Of a DNA stretch of 64,000 bases, positions 11,138-22,112 are shown piece by piece. Below the pieces are notes generated by a model. The model saw only the letters and a program-made list of their open reading frames with translations, searched no databases and had not been told where the DNA came from. The translations under genes were made by a program, and so were the position numbers. The first letter of the stretch is position 1, and the number at the start of each line of letters is the position of its first letter. The stretch covers positions 150,001 through 214,000 of the forward strand of contig JAMWET010005042.1 in NCBI GenBank assembly GCA_024036415.1. Reading direction: 5' to 3'. This DNA is from Prochilodus magdalenae (Eukaryota > Chordata > Actinopteri > Characiformes > Prochilodontidae).

Positions 11138-14100
11138 GTTACTGTAGCACTGAACTGTATCCCTCAGTGTCATTGTGTTAACAATATTCAATACCCAGCA
11201 AGCTCTACTCATATACGCCATGTTACCAATGAGACCATCCAATGTGCTGATAATTAAGAAAACTTTCTGACTGCTTGCATAGCCACTGACGTAGAAGCCT
11301 GAAGTCTCTAAGCCAGAAATACTTGCTCTAGAGACTATTGTAGCAGACCGCAGGATGCAAATAGGCAGATTTACATTAGATGTAATGATGGTATAACTTG
11401 CATATTGTTGGTATTACACTGTTATGTGTTTTTTATTAGGGACTATAATGGATAACAGAGCTGCATTGTATGCACAAACTGCTGTATGCCTTGCAATATA
11501 TCAACCCTTTTACAGATACAGTCCCCACTGTGGGATTTGCTTTGAATGGTCCCTAGATAGTACTGGTCCCATGGTGGAATTCAAGCTGGAGTTATGTAAT
11601 AACTGAAGTCTGGGAAAGGAGCACGCTAGCCCCTCCTTTTTCCAGTCTAATGGCCTATAAATTCACATCCTTACCTTCCGTTCCCACGAGAAAGTTTCCA
11701 CAATCCGACCAGAGGATGAAGGGTTCCCCTGTCAACCCCTGGCTTCTCTCAAACTTTCTTCCTCCCATCCCTGGGAGTTTTTCTTTGCTGCTGTCGCCCT
11801 CAGCTCGCTCACTGGGGGTCCAGACCTGGATGTCTGTTAAGCAGCAAGCTAGCATGCTAGCATCAAGATATCTTTATTATGAAAATCATCTGCTCCACCT
11901 TTCTCTACCTTACAACATTAATAACAACACGTCTTATTTCAAGCATCACACACAGCACTAACCTGACTAGGACTTTTTATTGCCTAGGATAAGCTCCCCC
12001 ACCAAACCATTCAAATAGCCTATGACACTAGGCATATCTGACCTCCATATACCACTGGCATATGCTCGTACCAAGTTCTCTACCTAAGCTGCTACAGTTC
12101 TTGTCATTGCTTTAGAGAACTGCAGAATGGAGATTTGCATCATGTGAAGGTCCATTAGGGATACTCTTCATACACCTTACCCAGTCCTAGACCTGAACAG
12201 CTTCTGGATTTAGTCTGGAGTCCTTTTGCGATTCTGGCCTGCTAGCTTTAGGCAGAAACCACCCAGAACTTCTCCAGGACCAAGTTCTGCCAAGTTCTCA
12301 GACTTCCTTCAAGCAGTCTTCCGTCATACTGCCACCAAATGTTGAAGGTATGGTCTGAAATGGCCAACATTGTGTTACACGCTTGTGTTTCTTCTGTTTA
12401 AGTGCTAATCCAACAATCAGCTTCTGCCTGTTTATCACATCTCTTTAAATTGCTGTTACAAGACATGGTGTGAAATGCCTTTAGTCTTTACCGACTGCAC
12501 TGGTGGGGTTTCTGGAGTGGACCCTACAGTTAGAGCTACATTTTGAGATGTCTCATGGTAAAAACGCTTTGGCTGGGTGACTCACTAACTTTACCATGCA
12601 TTAGTTTTGGCAGAACTCATGGAAGGTGGAACATGGAAGGTGGCCTAAATTACTGAACACATGTTCATAAAGAGTAAAAGATTAATAATAATTAAAAAGG
12701 GCAACTTCATAGAGAAGTTGCAGAGCAGCCATGCAGAGATAAGACAGTGGTGGTAAGCAACTAGGTGGTCTACAATACATGGAATAAATAGAATATATGG
12801 ATATATGGACAAAATGGAACATCTGGGAATTTTGTATGTAGCATTGTTCAGTTTCTACATGCCATAATATTACATTTTCATGCATTTCCTGTATTGTGTG
12901 AATAGTTCTTATAGTTAGCTGAATTTTCCATAACCATGTATCCCTTTCCTACTTGTCAACAACTGGCGATCATTTTAGTCAATGTATGCAGTCTTATGTA
13001 TTTGCTAACAAAGGCAAATGTAATATGCACTTAATAAGAATCGTTCACTGCATTTAAGCAGTGAAAACTAGTAAATAGAAGTTAATGGGTTAATGTGGTT
13101 GTCTCTTCTCAGCACAAAGGCAGCCTGTGTTTTCTTCACTATAGGTCCTGGAAATTCAGCTTTTTAATCAGTGAAAATCAGGGAAAAGTGTCTCGCAGAG
13201 CAGTCATGCTGGAGGAACGAGGCCGTGAAGGCGACTAGGTGGTCTACCGGATAAAATCCTAGAGCAATGTGTGGAGAAAATCATGGTTTTTGAAAACTAA
13301 CCAGAACTAAATGTTTACAAATCAATGTTTTCACTCCAGAGCAGCTGAAAGTGTTTTTTGTTTTCATGTGTTCTAAAACATTCAATGAAAAATACTTTTC
13401 TAATCCCTGTTTCTATCAGCCCTAATATATTTCTGAAGAGCTTAGGTTCCCAGAGGTTGCTTTTACAGCGGGTGGCGAGCAGTGGTGGCATGAAATAGAC
13501 AGAAGGACTGGATTATTCCATCCAGGTAGTGCTCTGACACGCTCACCAAGCCTGAAAATGAAACAATAATTACTTCGCAAACACAAGCATTCAAACTGCC
13601 ATCGAAACAGCCAGTCTTCATTAGTAAATAATAGACTCCAGGAACGCTGTTTTATTTGAGCTGATTACGATGTTGTGGTTGAAATAATGTGGAGTCGAAG
13701 AGTCGACAGCAATCATTTCAGCTCTCAGATTCTCTAGCCAAGAGTCACTAGTGAAGAACTTGCTTTCTTGGGTTTGACTGGCCATCCTGGGCATGGGGTG
13801 GCAAGACTGCAGCTGCTAGAAGCATGTGCCTAAAACATGTGCATGTGCTTTGCTTCGTAAAGAAATCTTTCCAGAAACGCTAGGCTTTATTCATCATGCT
13901 GGGCATTTCTGGTTTTAAACAACCATGCCTGATGTGTGCTGTCAGTATTTACATATATACAAGTAATACAGGCTAGCCAATGCTGAGCTAGCATGTATCA
14001 CACGTTAGCCTAAGTTAAGCTAAGGTAGCCTAATCTTAGTCTAATGCTAACTGCCAGAACTTCATGCTGCATCAATGGGCGTTATTCTCATGGGAAAGTT

Positions 14101-14276
14101 CAACCAACACATCACTACGTATGTGAATCCCAATCATTTTTTGATATTCAACTATAAAATTAATGAAGGGATTTCCGGTTAGCCGTGTTGAAGGCAACAT
14201 ATTTCTTTGGCAGAAATTATCGTAAGGATGAAAGCTTACCACTATTGTGTTTGGTTATTGTTCTGGCTTTGATTTG

Positions 14277-14280
<4 letters not shown>

Positions 14281-14348
<68 letters not shown>

Positions 14349-14350
14349 TA
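14281..14350. repeat. TA dinucleotide microsatellite
   Basis: About 35 TA units, nearly perfect (one C at 14343). It is AT-rich and self-complementary. It lies 45 bp before a diverged copy of a Tc1-derived segment. Confidence 0.98.
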
Positions 14351-14397
14351 AGAGAAAACTATCAGCAAAACAATTAATTAAATATATTTGAAAATTG

Positions 14398-14885
14398 GAT
14401 ATCAGTAGGTTTCATGCTGGTGGACACATATGAGATAAATTTGTTAACTATGAAAGGTAAAGGTTACCAGAAACAATAAATTATGATGAATTATAAATTT
14501 AGACTGATATGGCCAATATTTACTGAGCTACACATACAGATGCAGTGTCTCTCAGTATGCTGTTAGGCCGCCATGTTATGCAACATTCCCGACATGTTGG
14601 CATGGAGTTGTAGAGGTTCCTTGTGTCCTGTGAGACATATTGCCTATACATTTTCCAGTCTTGTTAAAACACAACAGCAGCGTTTAACCAACTGGTTTGT
14701 GTACATTCTGCTTCATCCTGTACTGTAAAGAAACAAGTACCCAAACAAGTAACAAGTAACAGTTTGCAGTGCCACTTCCAACTGTTACCTGAGCAATCAA
14801 GCACCTTTACACATCACTATTAGTCATAGAATCTCATCATATCCGGGATGCAGTGATTCATGGTGACGCAAACACACATCACTGA
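14398..14885 (+). repeat. Intronic duplicate, copy A
   Basis: Aligns by eye with 15825-16195: GGATATnnGTAGGTTT at the start, GGTTACCAG(A/G)AACAATAAA, AGTCATA(G/T)AATCTCA near the end, and CATATCCGGGATG. Copy A has an extra roughly 110 bp (CACATACAGATGC...GTTGTAGAGG) that belongs to the CATCAAAAG-type Tc1 derivative. Confidence 0.8.
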
Positions 14886-15824
14886 GTCCTCTTTGGGCTT
14901 CTCATGTTTAAAGTTACTTTAAAAACACTTTGTATTTTACATAAAATGTATAATCTGATCATGTTTACATGTAGATTCACCACGCCGTTCTGACAATGCT
15001 CAGTAATGGACTGCTGATGGACAGAACTCTATAGTGAAAATAAATTGGATTACCTTGATTTATAAAGACGTCCACAGAAATCTTCATCTGCCACTCTAAA
15101 GACAACCCAGTGAACACACAGTTGAAACAAACTGGACAGTGAGCTCATTTGCATATAGCATATAAATACCAATATCGCAGTAACAGTTAACTGTATTTCA
15201 CAATAGCTATAAAATTCCATTTCCTCCTGTCCCTCAGCTGAACTGTGCAATATTCTTTTCTTGCACACTGTTTTGTCTTTAACAGATGAGCAAGCAAACC
15301 AACATCATGGAAGTGTGTTTATTAGGCTTTAATGGTATGTATGGTAGCGTACTTGTTCTTTTTAATGATGCATTAATCTCCAATAGGATACCATGTAACA
15401 GTAAAAAGTCAAGTCATGATATATCAGGGACTTTAGTTTGCAGCATCATTTAGTTTTTCCCTGCCATTTATCAACATATTACGATTTCATGCGGTTCCTG
15501 TATCGTCTGAGTGGTTCTTATAGTTGCCTGATTTTTTCACACCCATTTATCACCTTCCTGCTTGTCGATAACTGGCAATCACTGCAGTCAAGTTATGCAG
15601 TATCCTGTAACTGTTAATGAAGGTAAACATGGCAGGAAGATGTACATTTCAGTAATAACACTACACAGAAAGATGCTTGTTCCTGGCTTCTGTGTGTTAT
15701 ATTCCAATTACTTATGCGTAATATGTAAACAAATGTAAGCAGCTATATTCGGCGTCAATTTTGCTTCTGTGAGCAGAAGATAAAAGAAAATTTGAAAATG
15801 TGTTTTATTTTTTCAGCCAAATGA

Positions 15825-16195
15825 GGGATATTTGTAGGTTTGATGTTGGTCATGTTAACTATGGAAGATAATGGTTACCAGGAACAATAAACGATGCTAA
15901 ATGTAGACTGATATGGATGATATTTATATTTATTGAAAGGTTCCAAATGGTCTTGTGATACATACTGCATATTCATTTTATGGTCTTGTCAAAACGTAAA
16001 AGCAGTGTTTGACTGATTTATTAGTGTGTACATTCTCCGTTCTCCTGTGCTGTAAGGAATCAAGTATCCAAATAATGCAGTGGCACCTCAAACTGTCACC
16101 TGAGCAATCGAGCACCTTTACGCATCCCTATTAGTCATATAATCTCACCATATCCGGGATGGTGTGATTCATGGTGACGCAAACACGCATCACGT
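15825..16195 (+). repeat. Intronic duplicate, copy B
   Basis: Counterpart of 14398-14885. Shared words include GAGCAATC(A/G)AGCACCTTTAC and TGATTCATGGTGACGCAAAC. It lacks the internal Tc1-derived roughly 110 bp of copy A. Divergence looks considerable, so the duplication is old. Confidence 0.8.
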
Positions 16196-16560
16196 TATAT
16201 ATACACGGTGCATCAAATATATACTGTAATGTAATATATATTCTGCTGCAACATTGAATATTTTGTAAAATCTCTTAACGGAACTTTTAAACATTAATGA
16301 GTCATAAAAACTTTCCACAGTAAAATTCTCCCACCTAAATGAGCAGCAAACATCCACCTTACCCTCAGTTTTCCAGCAGGGCTCGCACATGAAATGAGGT
16401 TTTTACTTTTCTGGCTCATGTCTGATGTAGCAGAATGCATCCGCCAGATGCTACAGCCTCTTTATGACCTCTAACTATATCTAGCTTACTCAGCTGGAAC
16501 ATCACCTAAAATGGCTGTTTAAAACACCAGTAGTTGCAATGTGTAGCAGCGGACAGTCCC

Positions 16561-16710
16561 AGATAGTTCTCGAAAGTTCTAAAAAAGTCCTGACAGCTCG
16601 AAAAAATTCTAAACAGTTCGACAAAATTCTAAACAATTCTTCAAAGTTCTATACAATTCTTCAGAGTTCTAGAAAATTCTGGACAGTTCTATGAACTTCT
16701 CAAGAGTTCT
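16561..16710. repeat. 15-unit 10-bp-period TTCT array
   Basis: Fifteen consecutive 10-base blocks, most ending in (A/G)(A/T)TTCT, such as AGATAGTTCT, CGAAAGTTCT, TCAAAGTTCT, ATACAATTCT, CAAGAGTTCT. Adjacent blocks pair into a roughly 20-bp unit. The period is exactly 10 with no indel over 150 bp, although the blocks vary in sequence. GAA and TTC words recur, as in heat-shock-element pentamers, and AGTTCT resembles a steroid-receptor half-site. Function is unknown. Confidence 0.9.
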
Positions 16711-18132
16711 GCTAGTCACTGAATGCATTGCAGATGTTCTGGAAAACAGAGAACGTCATCGTCCTGCCCTCAAAAGCAAAGTTTATGGAGACCAGTAGCC
16801 AGTTTTCGTACATTTTAGGCCTAAGGGATTAAGAAAGTACACCTAGTACCCGGGTACAAGAACATCATAAACACTGTAGTGTAAGTGTTACCTGTGTTTA
16901 AGCAGTAAAAGCTAGTAACTAAACTCAGAAACTGATGGGTTTGAAATGTGACCCTGGCTGGTGTTTGTCTGTTCAGCACAAAGCCCACCTGGAGTTTGTT
17001 CATTGTAGGCCATAGAAATTCAGATTTTTAATCAGGGAACTCAACATCAGTGATAAGACTTGTGGTATGCCCTGCATAACCTTGTATCGAGCAGAGCTGC
17101 AGCGGAGAAGACTTGAGCTTTGTTCTGGGTGACAGAGAAGCACTTGTGTACAGCTGTAAGTGAAGTATATACTGACAGCAAGAAATACATCCAAGGAACC
17201 TCACTAGTGGAGTTTAGCATCTCGACGGAGCCTTTTGTTTGGTGAATGTTCTCTAAAGCCAGATATACGCTGTGCCTCTTAACAACCTTGTACATTTGAA
17301 TAGACAGACAGTGGCTACGTTTTGTATGACCACACTGTATAATAACCCTTGATCTGATTGCCATGCGGTAGTGTGGCTGCTCACACTGCATGTAAGCCAT
17401 GACACAGGGCTCTGTCTATGGATTAGGAGTGCTCAGGAGACATGTTGGATTACACGTCACTGAAGGGTGATGTTCCTAGGGCTACATGTTTTCAGTTTAA
17501 GCTTGTCATGACAGCTGACAACAAAGTTGTCCTGGCGTTTTTAGTTGCCTGTCTGTTTGTCTGTTTTGTAGGCCTACCTGTGCTCCTATATCGACTAAGC
17601 AGTTAGTGTCCTTGTGTTTGTTCTGTTTCCAAGGTGGAATGTTTAAAGGAACCAATTAGTTTGCATCAGAAATACTTCCCTGTGCATGCAGAACCTTGTT
17701 CACTGCGAGGGTCATTTGCTTATAAGTGAGCTAATGTACACTGGACTTATGTCACATGATAGCATGTTGAATGATGAATGATTGATGAATTTACACTCTA
17801 CTATAGGGTGCTGTTCATAAGGCTACATGACACCTACACAAGCTTGTCATGACAACTGAGCTAACTCTAAATATGTTTCAATGCTAATTCCTAATAAGTC
17901 ATTAGGACTACTTTAGCTAACTTTGATTAAATTTGGCAAATGTAACCTTTATCACTGGACCATCTATTCAAATAAGCATTTATATACATCTATATAGAGT
18001 TATGTCAGGTGTCATGACAAGCTTATGTAGGTGTCTTGCAGCCGTATGCACAATACCCTACAGTAAAGTATAACCAGATGTTGTTATGAGAATGTTTTTG
18101 GTGTATCAGTATAGGTAAATTAACAATGTTAG

Positions 18133-19309
18133 CCTTTTCCCACCAACACGGTGCCAGTGCCAAAATATCAAACAGCTCCACTCTTTTCCACTTAAAAAAA
18201 AACTGGTTCACAGCCAAAAGAATCGGTGTCACTCCAGCACCATTACCTCGCTAGTCTGGAAACATAGGACACAGGATACAAGCAGCAAAGGGGCGTGGTG
18301 CTGCGTGATGAACTTCACTGAGCTGACCTCGGGAACCATCTAATCCTGTCAGTGATGTGTTTGTGGTTGAACACATCCAACGGGAGGAGTTCTGTAATGG
18401 AGAAACACTACAGATAGCCACGAAACATTACATGGTGCCTTATAATAGTACAGCTTCTGCATGTCATGCCCGTAATCGCTGTCTCTCTGGGCTGCATAAA
18501 AATGCTGAACAAGCTGCCCTTATGAAACGATAATATATGGCAATGTATTGGAAAATATAGTGCAATATATTAAATAATATAATGTCATATATGGGAAACA
18601 AGTGCATATATTTTGCATATATTTGTATAGTGATAAATATATTACAATATATTGTATAATACATAAGGAATTGCCGCTTTCCATATATTGTATGTATGAT
18701 AGTATAATATATATTTACTTATATATTGTAATATATTTCATTTTATATGTAATAGACATCATATGTATTTCTCCATATGTGTTTGCATATATGATAATAT
18801 ATATATAGTTTTATATATGTGAGAATATTTTCATACATACATGTGGCAATATACAGTATGTATATATTCTCATATATGAAAAGCGGCAATTCCTTATGTA
18901 TTATACAATATATTGTAATATATTTATCACTATATAAATATATGCAAAATATATGCACTTGTTTCCCATATATGACATTATATTATTTAATATATTGCAC
19001 TATATTTTCCAATACATTGCCATATATTATCGTTTCATAAGGGTAATTTCTTATATACGCCCTCAAAAGCAAGACGTACAGTTTGCACTCGAACAAAATG
19101 TCCCACCATGTTGTTTTTATGCGTTGTCCACCGACTTCTGCTTATGGACCACTCACCTCCAGATACATAATCACTTGGCTCTCAAACCGACACTACCCAC
19201 ACCGGCATTCAACGTGTGACAGGGGGCTTGTTCTTAACAGGTTCAGTACGGCCTGGGAACCAACACCAGCACAGGCACTAACACTGGAACTGTGTTGGTG
19301 GAAAAGAGG
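18133..19309. mobile_element. Possible hAT-like element enclosing a palindrome
   Basis: CCTTTTCCCACCAACACGG at 18133 is matched in inverted orientation by CCGTGTTGG-like sequence ending 19309 (reverse complement CCTCTTTTCCACCAACACAG). The ends share about 26 bp with a one- or two-base offset. No clear 8-bp target duplication is visible. The interior holds the 527-bp palindrome. The assignment to hAT is by end sequence resemblance only. Confidence 0.45.
18517..19043. mobile_element. 527-bp AT-rich palindromic (foldback) element
   Basis: Left arm 18517-18688 and right arm 18871-19043 are inverted copies about 172 bp long. The outer ends read CCCTTATGAAACGATAATAT and its complement, and the inner edges share AAGGAATTGCCGCTTT. 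The 182-bp loop is itself AT-rich with short palindromes. The arms look more than 95% identical by eye. No coding capacity; short open frames on both strands merely mirror each other. Class unknown. Confidence 0.9.
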
Positions 19310-19672
19310 TGTGTGTTGCTCAGATACCTGATACCATTATTCGTATCAATGCATCCATACTTTTGTTGACATGAAGAATGTTGAAGCCGTCCAGTCTATT
19401 TCATACCAGCTCAAGCGTCCTTGAGTGGAGATGTGAACTGTGTTTACAGCAGTGGGTTCTACATCCCTCCTCTATCCCCACCATTGCTCACCAACAGCTC
19501 AACATTTCACACTTACAGAGAGCCAACAGTGTCGTAGCCACTCAGATGACAGAGACAAGAGAAGAATTATTTGATCCCATTTTATTTATTATAAACACCT
19601 GAGACGATTTAAATTCCACCAGCACTGTGCAGCCCCTGCGGACAAAGAAGGAGAGTTGGAGTGAGCATGAGA

Positions 19673-19746
19673 GACGGAGGGAGGGAGGGAGGAAGGGAGG
19701 GAGGGGGAGACAGACAGACAGAGAGTGATAAGGAGAGAGAGAGAGA
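19673..19746. repeat. Purine-rich GGGA/GACA/GAGA block
   Basis: GAGGGAGGGAGG runs pass into CAGACAGACA and GAGAGAGAGA. A nearly pure purine strand of about 75 bp. Confidence 0.85.
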
Positions 19747-20599
19747 TGGGATGGCAGATAAGTGTGAATAAGAGGGGATTGGGTTTTTGCAGAGGAATTG
19801 AAACTGGAGACGAGAGGGATGGTGAGAGAGTGAAGGTGAGGGATTACTGGGGAGTGAAGTGAACGAGTGAAGAGTACAGAGTGGTGAGATGAGGAAGGCA
19901 GGGGGAATGTTTACAGTGACACTGGGTTCAAGTGCTCACACGCAGGCTCTCACACTCACCTCTGATGCTACCTGGGAAGGTGTTGCTATAGCGACCTGTT
20001 TTCTCACACACACACACACACGCATGCACGCACATTTACAGGCTGCCACAAGGTCTCAGCACCAAACCACGTGTTTACCCGTTCCCTTTCAGACGTCCAA
20101 GCTTCACACAGAGTCTTTCCCTGCCCTTTGGTAAAGTCTGAATGTTCTCCTGAGCCCCTGGGGCTGCTGGGGTGCGTACACTGCATCACTTACAGTGACC
20201 GTACTTCCTAGTTGTTTATCATGGGGACATGCATGCTAGATGGCTGCAGTATGGCTGCTGCTGTTCAGAGTTACTCGTGTGTTTTGGATTCGTTGTGTGT
20301 CTGTTTGATGTTTCTCTGCTGGCTGAAGAGTTTGCCATCACATCCACTGTGATAGCAGTTGAAAGTTTTTACCACCCGTAGCCCAGAGGTTTTTTCTGGG
20401 CTGGCCCAAACTACTATGCAGTCTGGACCGGCCACTGAGTGAAAGTATGTCACTGCTGACCACCTGTTTGACAATACACCGCAGCTACGTGGCTGCCCAG
20501 TCCGCCTGCTTGGATGACACTGCAACACAGCTGTGGGCCGACCGCCTGCACTGTTGGTGTTGGGCTGCATGCATGAGTAGCCATGATGTTGTGATTGCT

Positions 20600-21345
20600 G
20601 CAGAATGTGGTCTGGCATTATCTTGTTGAAAAATGCCGGGTCTTCCCTGAAAGAGATGACGTCTAGATGGGAGCATATGTTGTTCTAGAACCTGAACATA
20701 GTTCTCTGCATTAATGGTGCCTTTCCAGACATGCAAGCTGCCCATGCCACAAGCACTCATGCAACCTCATACCATCAGTGATGCAGGCTTCTGAACGGAG
20801 CGTTGATGATAACTTGGGTTATCCTTGTCCTCTCTGGTCCGGATGACATGGCGTCCCAGTGTTCCATAAAGAACTTTAAATCGTCACTCATCTGACCACA
20901 GAACAGTCTTCCATTTTGCCACACTCCATTTTAAAAGACCCCTGACCCAGTGCAAACGTCTGAGCTTGAGGAGCTTGCTTAGAAATGGCTTCCTTTTTGC
21001 ACTGTAGAGTTTCAGCTGGCAACGGCGGATGGCACGGTGGATTGTGTTCACTGACAATGCTTTCTGGAAGTATTCCTGAGCCCATTCTGTTATTTCCTTG
21101 ACAGTGGCATTCCTGTTTGAGGTGCAGTGACGTTTAAGGGCCCGGAGATCACGAGCATCCAGTAGAGTTTTACGGCCTTGACCCTTACACACAGCGATTG
21201 TTCCAGATTCTCTGAATCTTTGGATGATGTTATGCACGGTTGATGATGATAACTTAAAAGTCTTTGTTATTTTGCGCTGGGTAACACCATTCTGGTATCT
21301 TTCTGCGCAACAATGGTGGAATTGGTGATCCTCTTACCATCTTGG
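20600..21345 (-). pseudogene. Tc1 transposase pseudogene
   Basis: Minus-strand translation shows the paired helix-turn-helix DNA-binding region (HNIIQRFRESGTIAVCKGQG, then RNATVKEITEWAQ) and TIHRAIRR. It also contains the catalytic KTVLWSDE (first Asp), INAENYVQVLEQHMLPSR and FQQDNARPHSA (second Asp). In-frame TGA stops occur at 20884-20886, directly after WSDE, and at 20767-20769, where a Trp before GC is expected. The reading frame is otherwise preserved between them. The third catalytic Glu block is missing. Non-functional. Confidence 0.88.
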
Positions 21346-21687
21346 CTTCAGAGAGACACTGACACTCTGAGAAGCTCTTTTTATACCCAATCATGTTGTC
21401 AATTGACCTAATTAGTGTTAATTGGTCTTTCAGCTGTTCGTTATATGCTCAATTTCCTCTTTCCATCCACTTATTGCTACTTGTCCCAACTTTTTGGGGA
21501 TTTGTTGACGCCATGAAATTTTGAAACAACATATTTTTCCCTTAAAATGATACACTCTCTCAGTTTAAACTTTTGATCTGTGATTTGTGCTCTATTCTCA
21601 ATAAAATATTAGATGTTGGCACCTCCACATCATTGCATTCAGTTTTTATTCACAATTTGTGTCCCAACTTTTTTGGAATCCGGTTTG
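20600..21687 (-). mobile_element. Tc1-like transposon, 3' truncated
   Basis: The right end carries the terminal repeat GTCCCAACTTTTTTGGAATC up to 21687, followed by TA. A second copy of the same motif (GTCCCAACTTTTTGGGGATT) lies about 180 bp inside at 21484, an IR/DR-type arrangement. The element runs leftward on the minus strand. Beyond the second catalytic Asp near 20620 the sequence stops resembling Tc1, and no left terminal repeat is found, so it is truncated. A related 5' fragment is at 42807-43280. Confidence 0.85.
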
Positions 21688-21696
21688 TATTATGTA

Positions 21697-22112
21697 CACT
21701 TATCATCAAAAGAATAGTACACCCAGAAGACAGGTGACGCGTGACAACAAACCGTTGCCCGTTTGGTCGACTCCACCTAGCCACCTAGTGGGACTCGTCA
21801 CTGAAGATGACCCGCTGACACCATTCTTTGGTGACAATGACGTGGTGTTGAGGGCAGTTGTTGGAACGGACTGCATGCATGTAGTCGTGTCGTGCAGCCG
21901 TCTGACAATTGCACTGGTACCAACAGGATGACTGCTTGCTGAATGCCATGGCTGTTGGGTCAGTCAGGTACAGTGATAAGGGCCATCCTTGCTTATGTCA
22001 CATGTGCAGCCGAGCAAGAAACTGAAATCATTCACATGTCTTTCAATGTCAAACCTAAGTTTGATTTGATTCCCTCTGGGTGCAGATATCCGGGCAACTA
22101 TAATGATGAGTG
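21697..22112. mobile_element. CATCAAAAG-type Tc1 derivative, copy 1 (416 bp)
   Basis: Starts CACTTATCATCAAAAGAATA after TA and ends AATGATGAGTG before TA. Interior words such as AAGATGACCCGCTG and GGTACAGTGATAAG match the longer copies at 28.2, 32.5 and 56.9 kb, but several hundred bases are missing. It begins 9 bp after the end of the neighbouring Tc1. Confidence 0.82.

Noticed and set aside
18464..19219. Overlapping open frames on both strands
   Set aside because: They translate the AT-rich palindrome and mirror each other. This is not coding.
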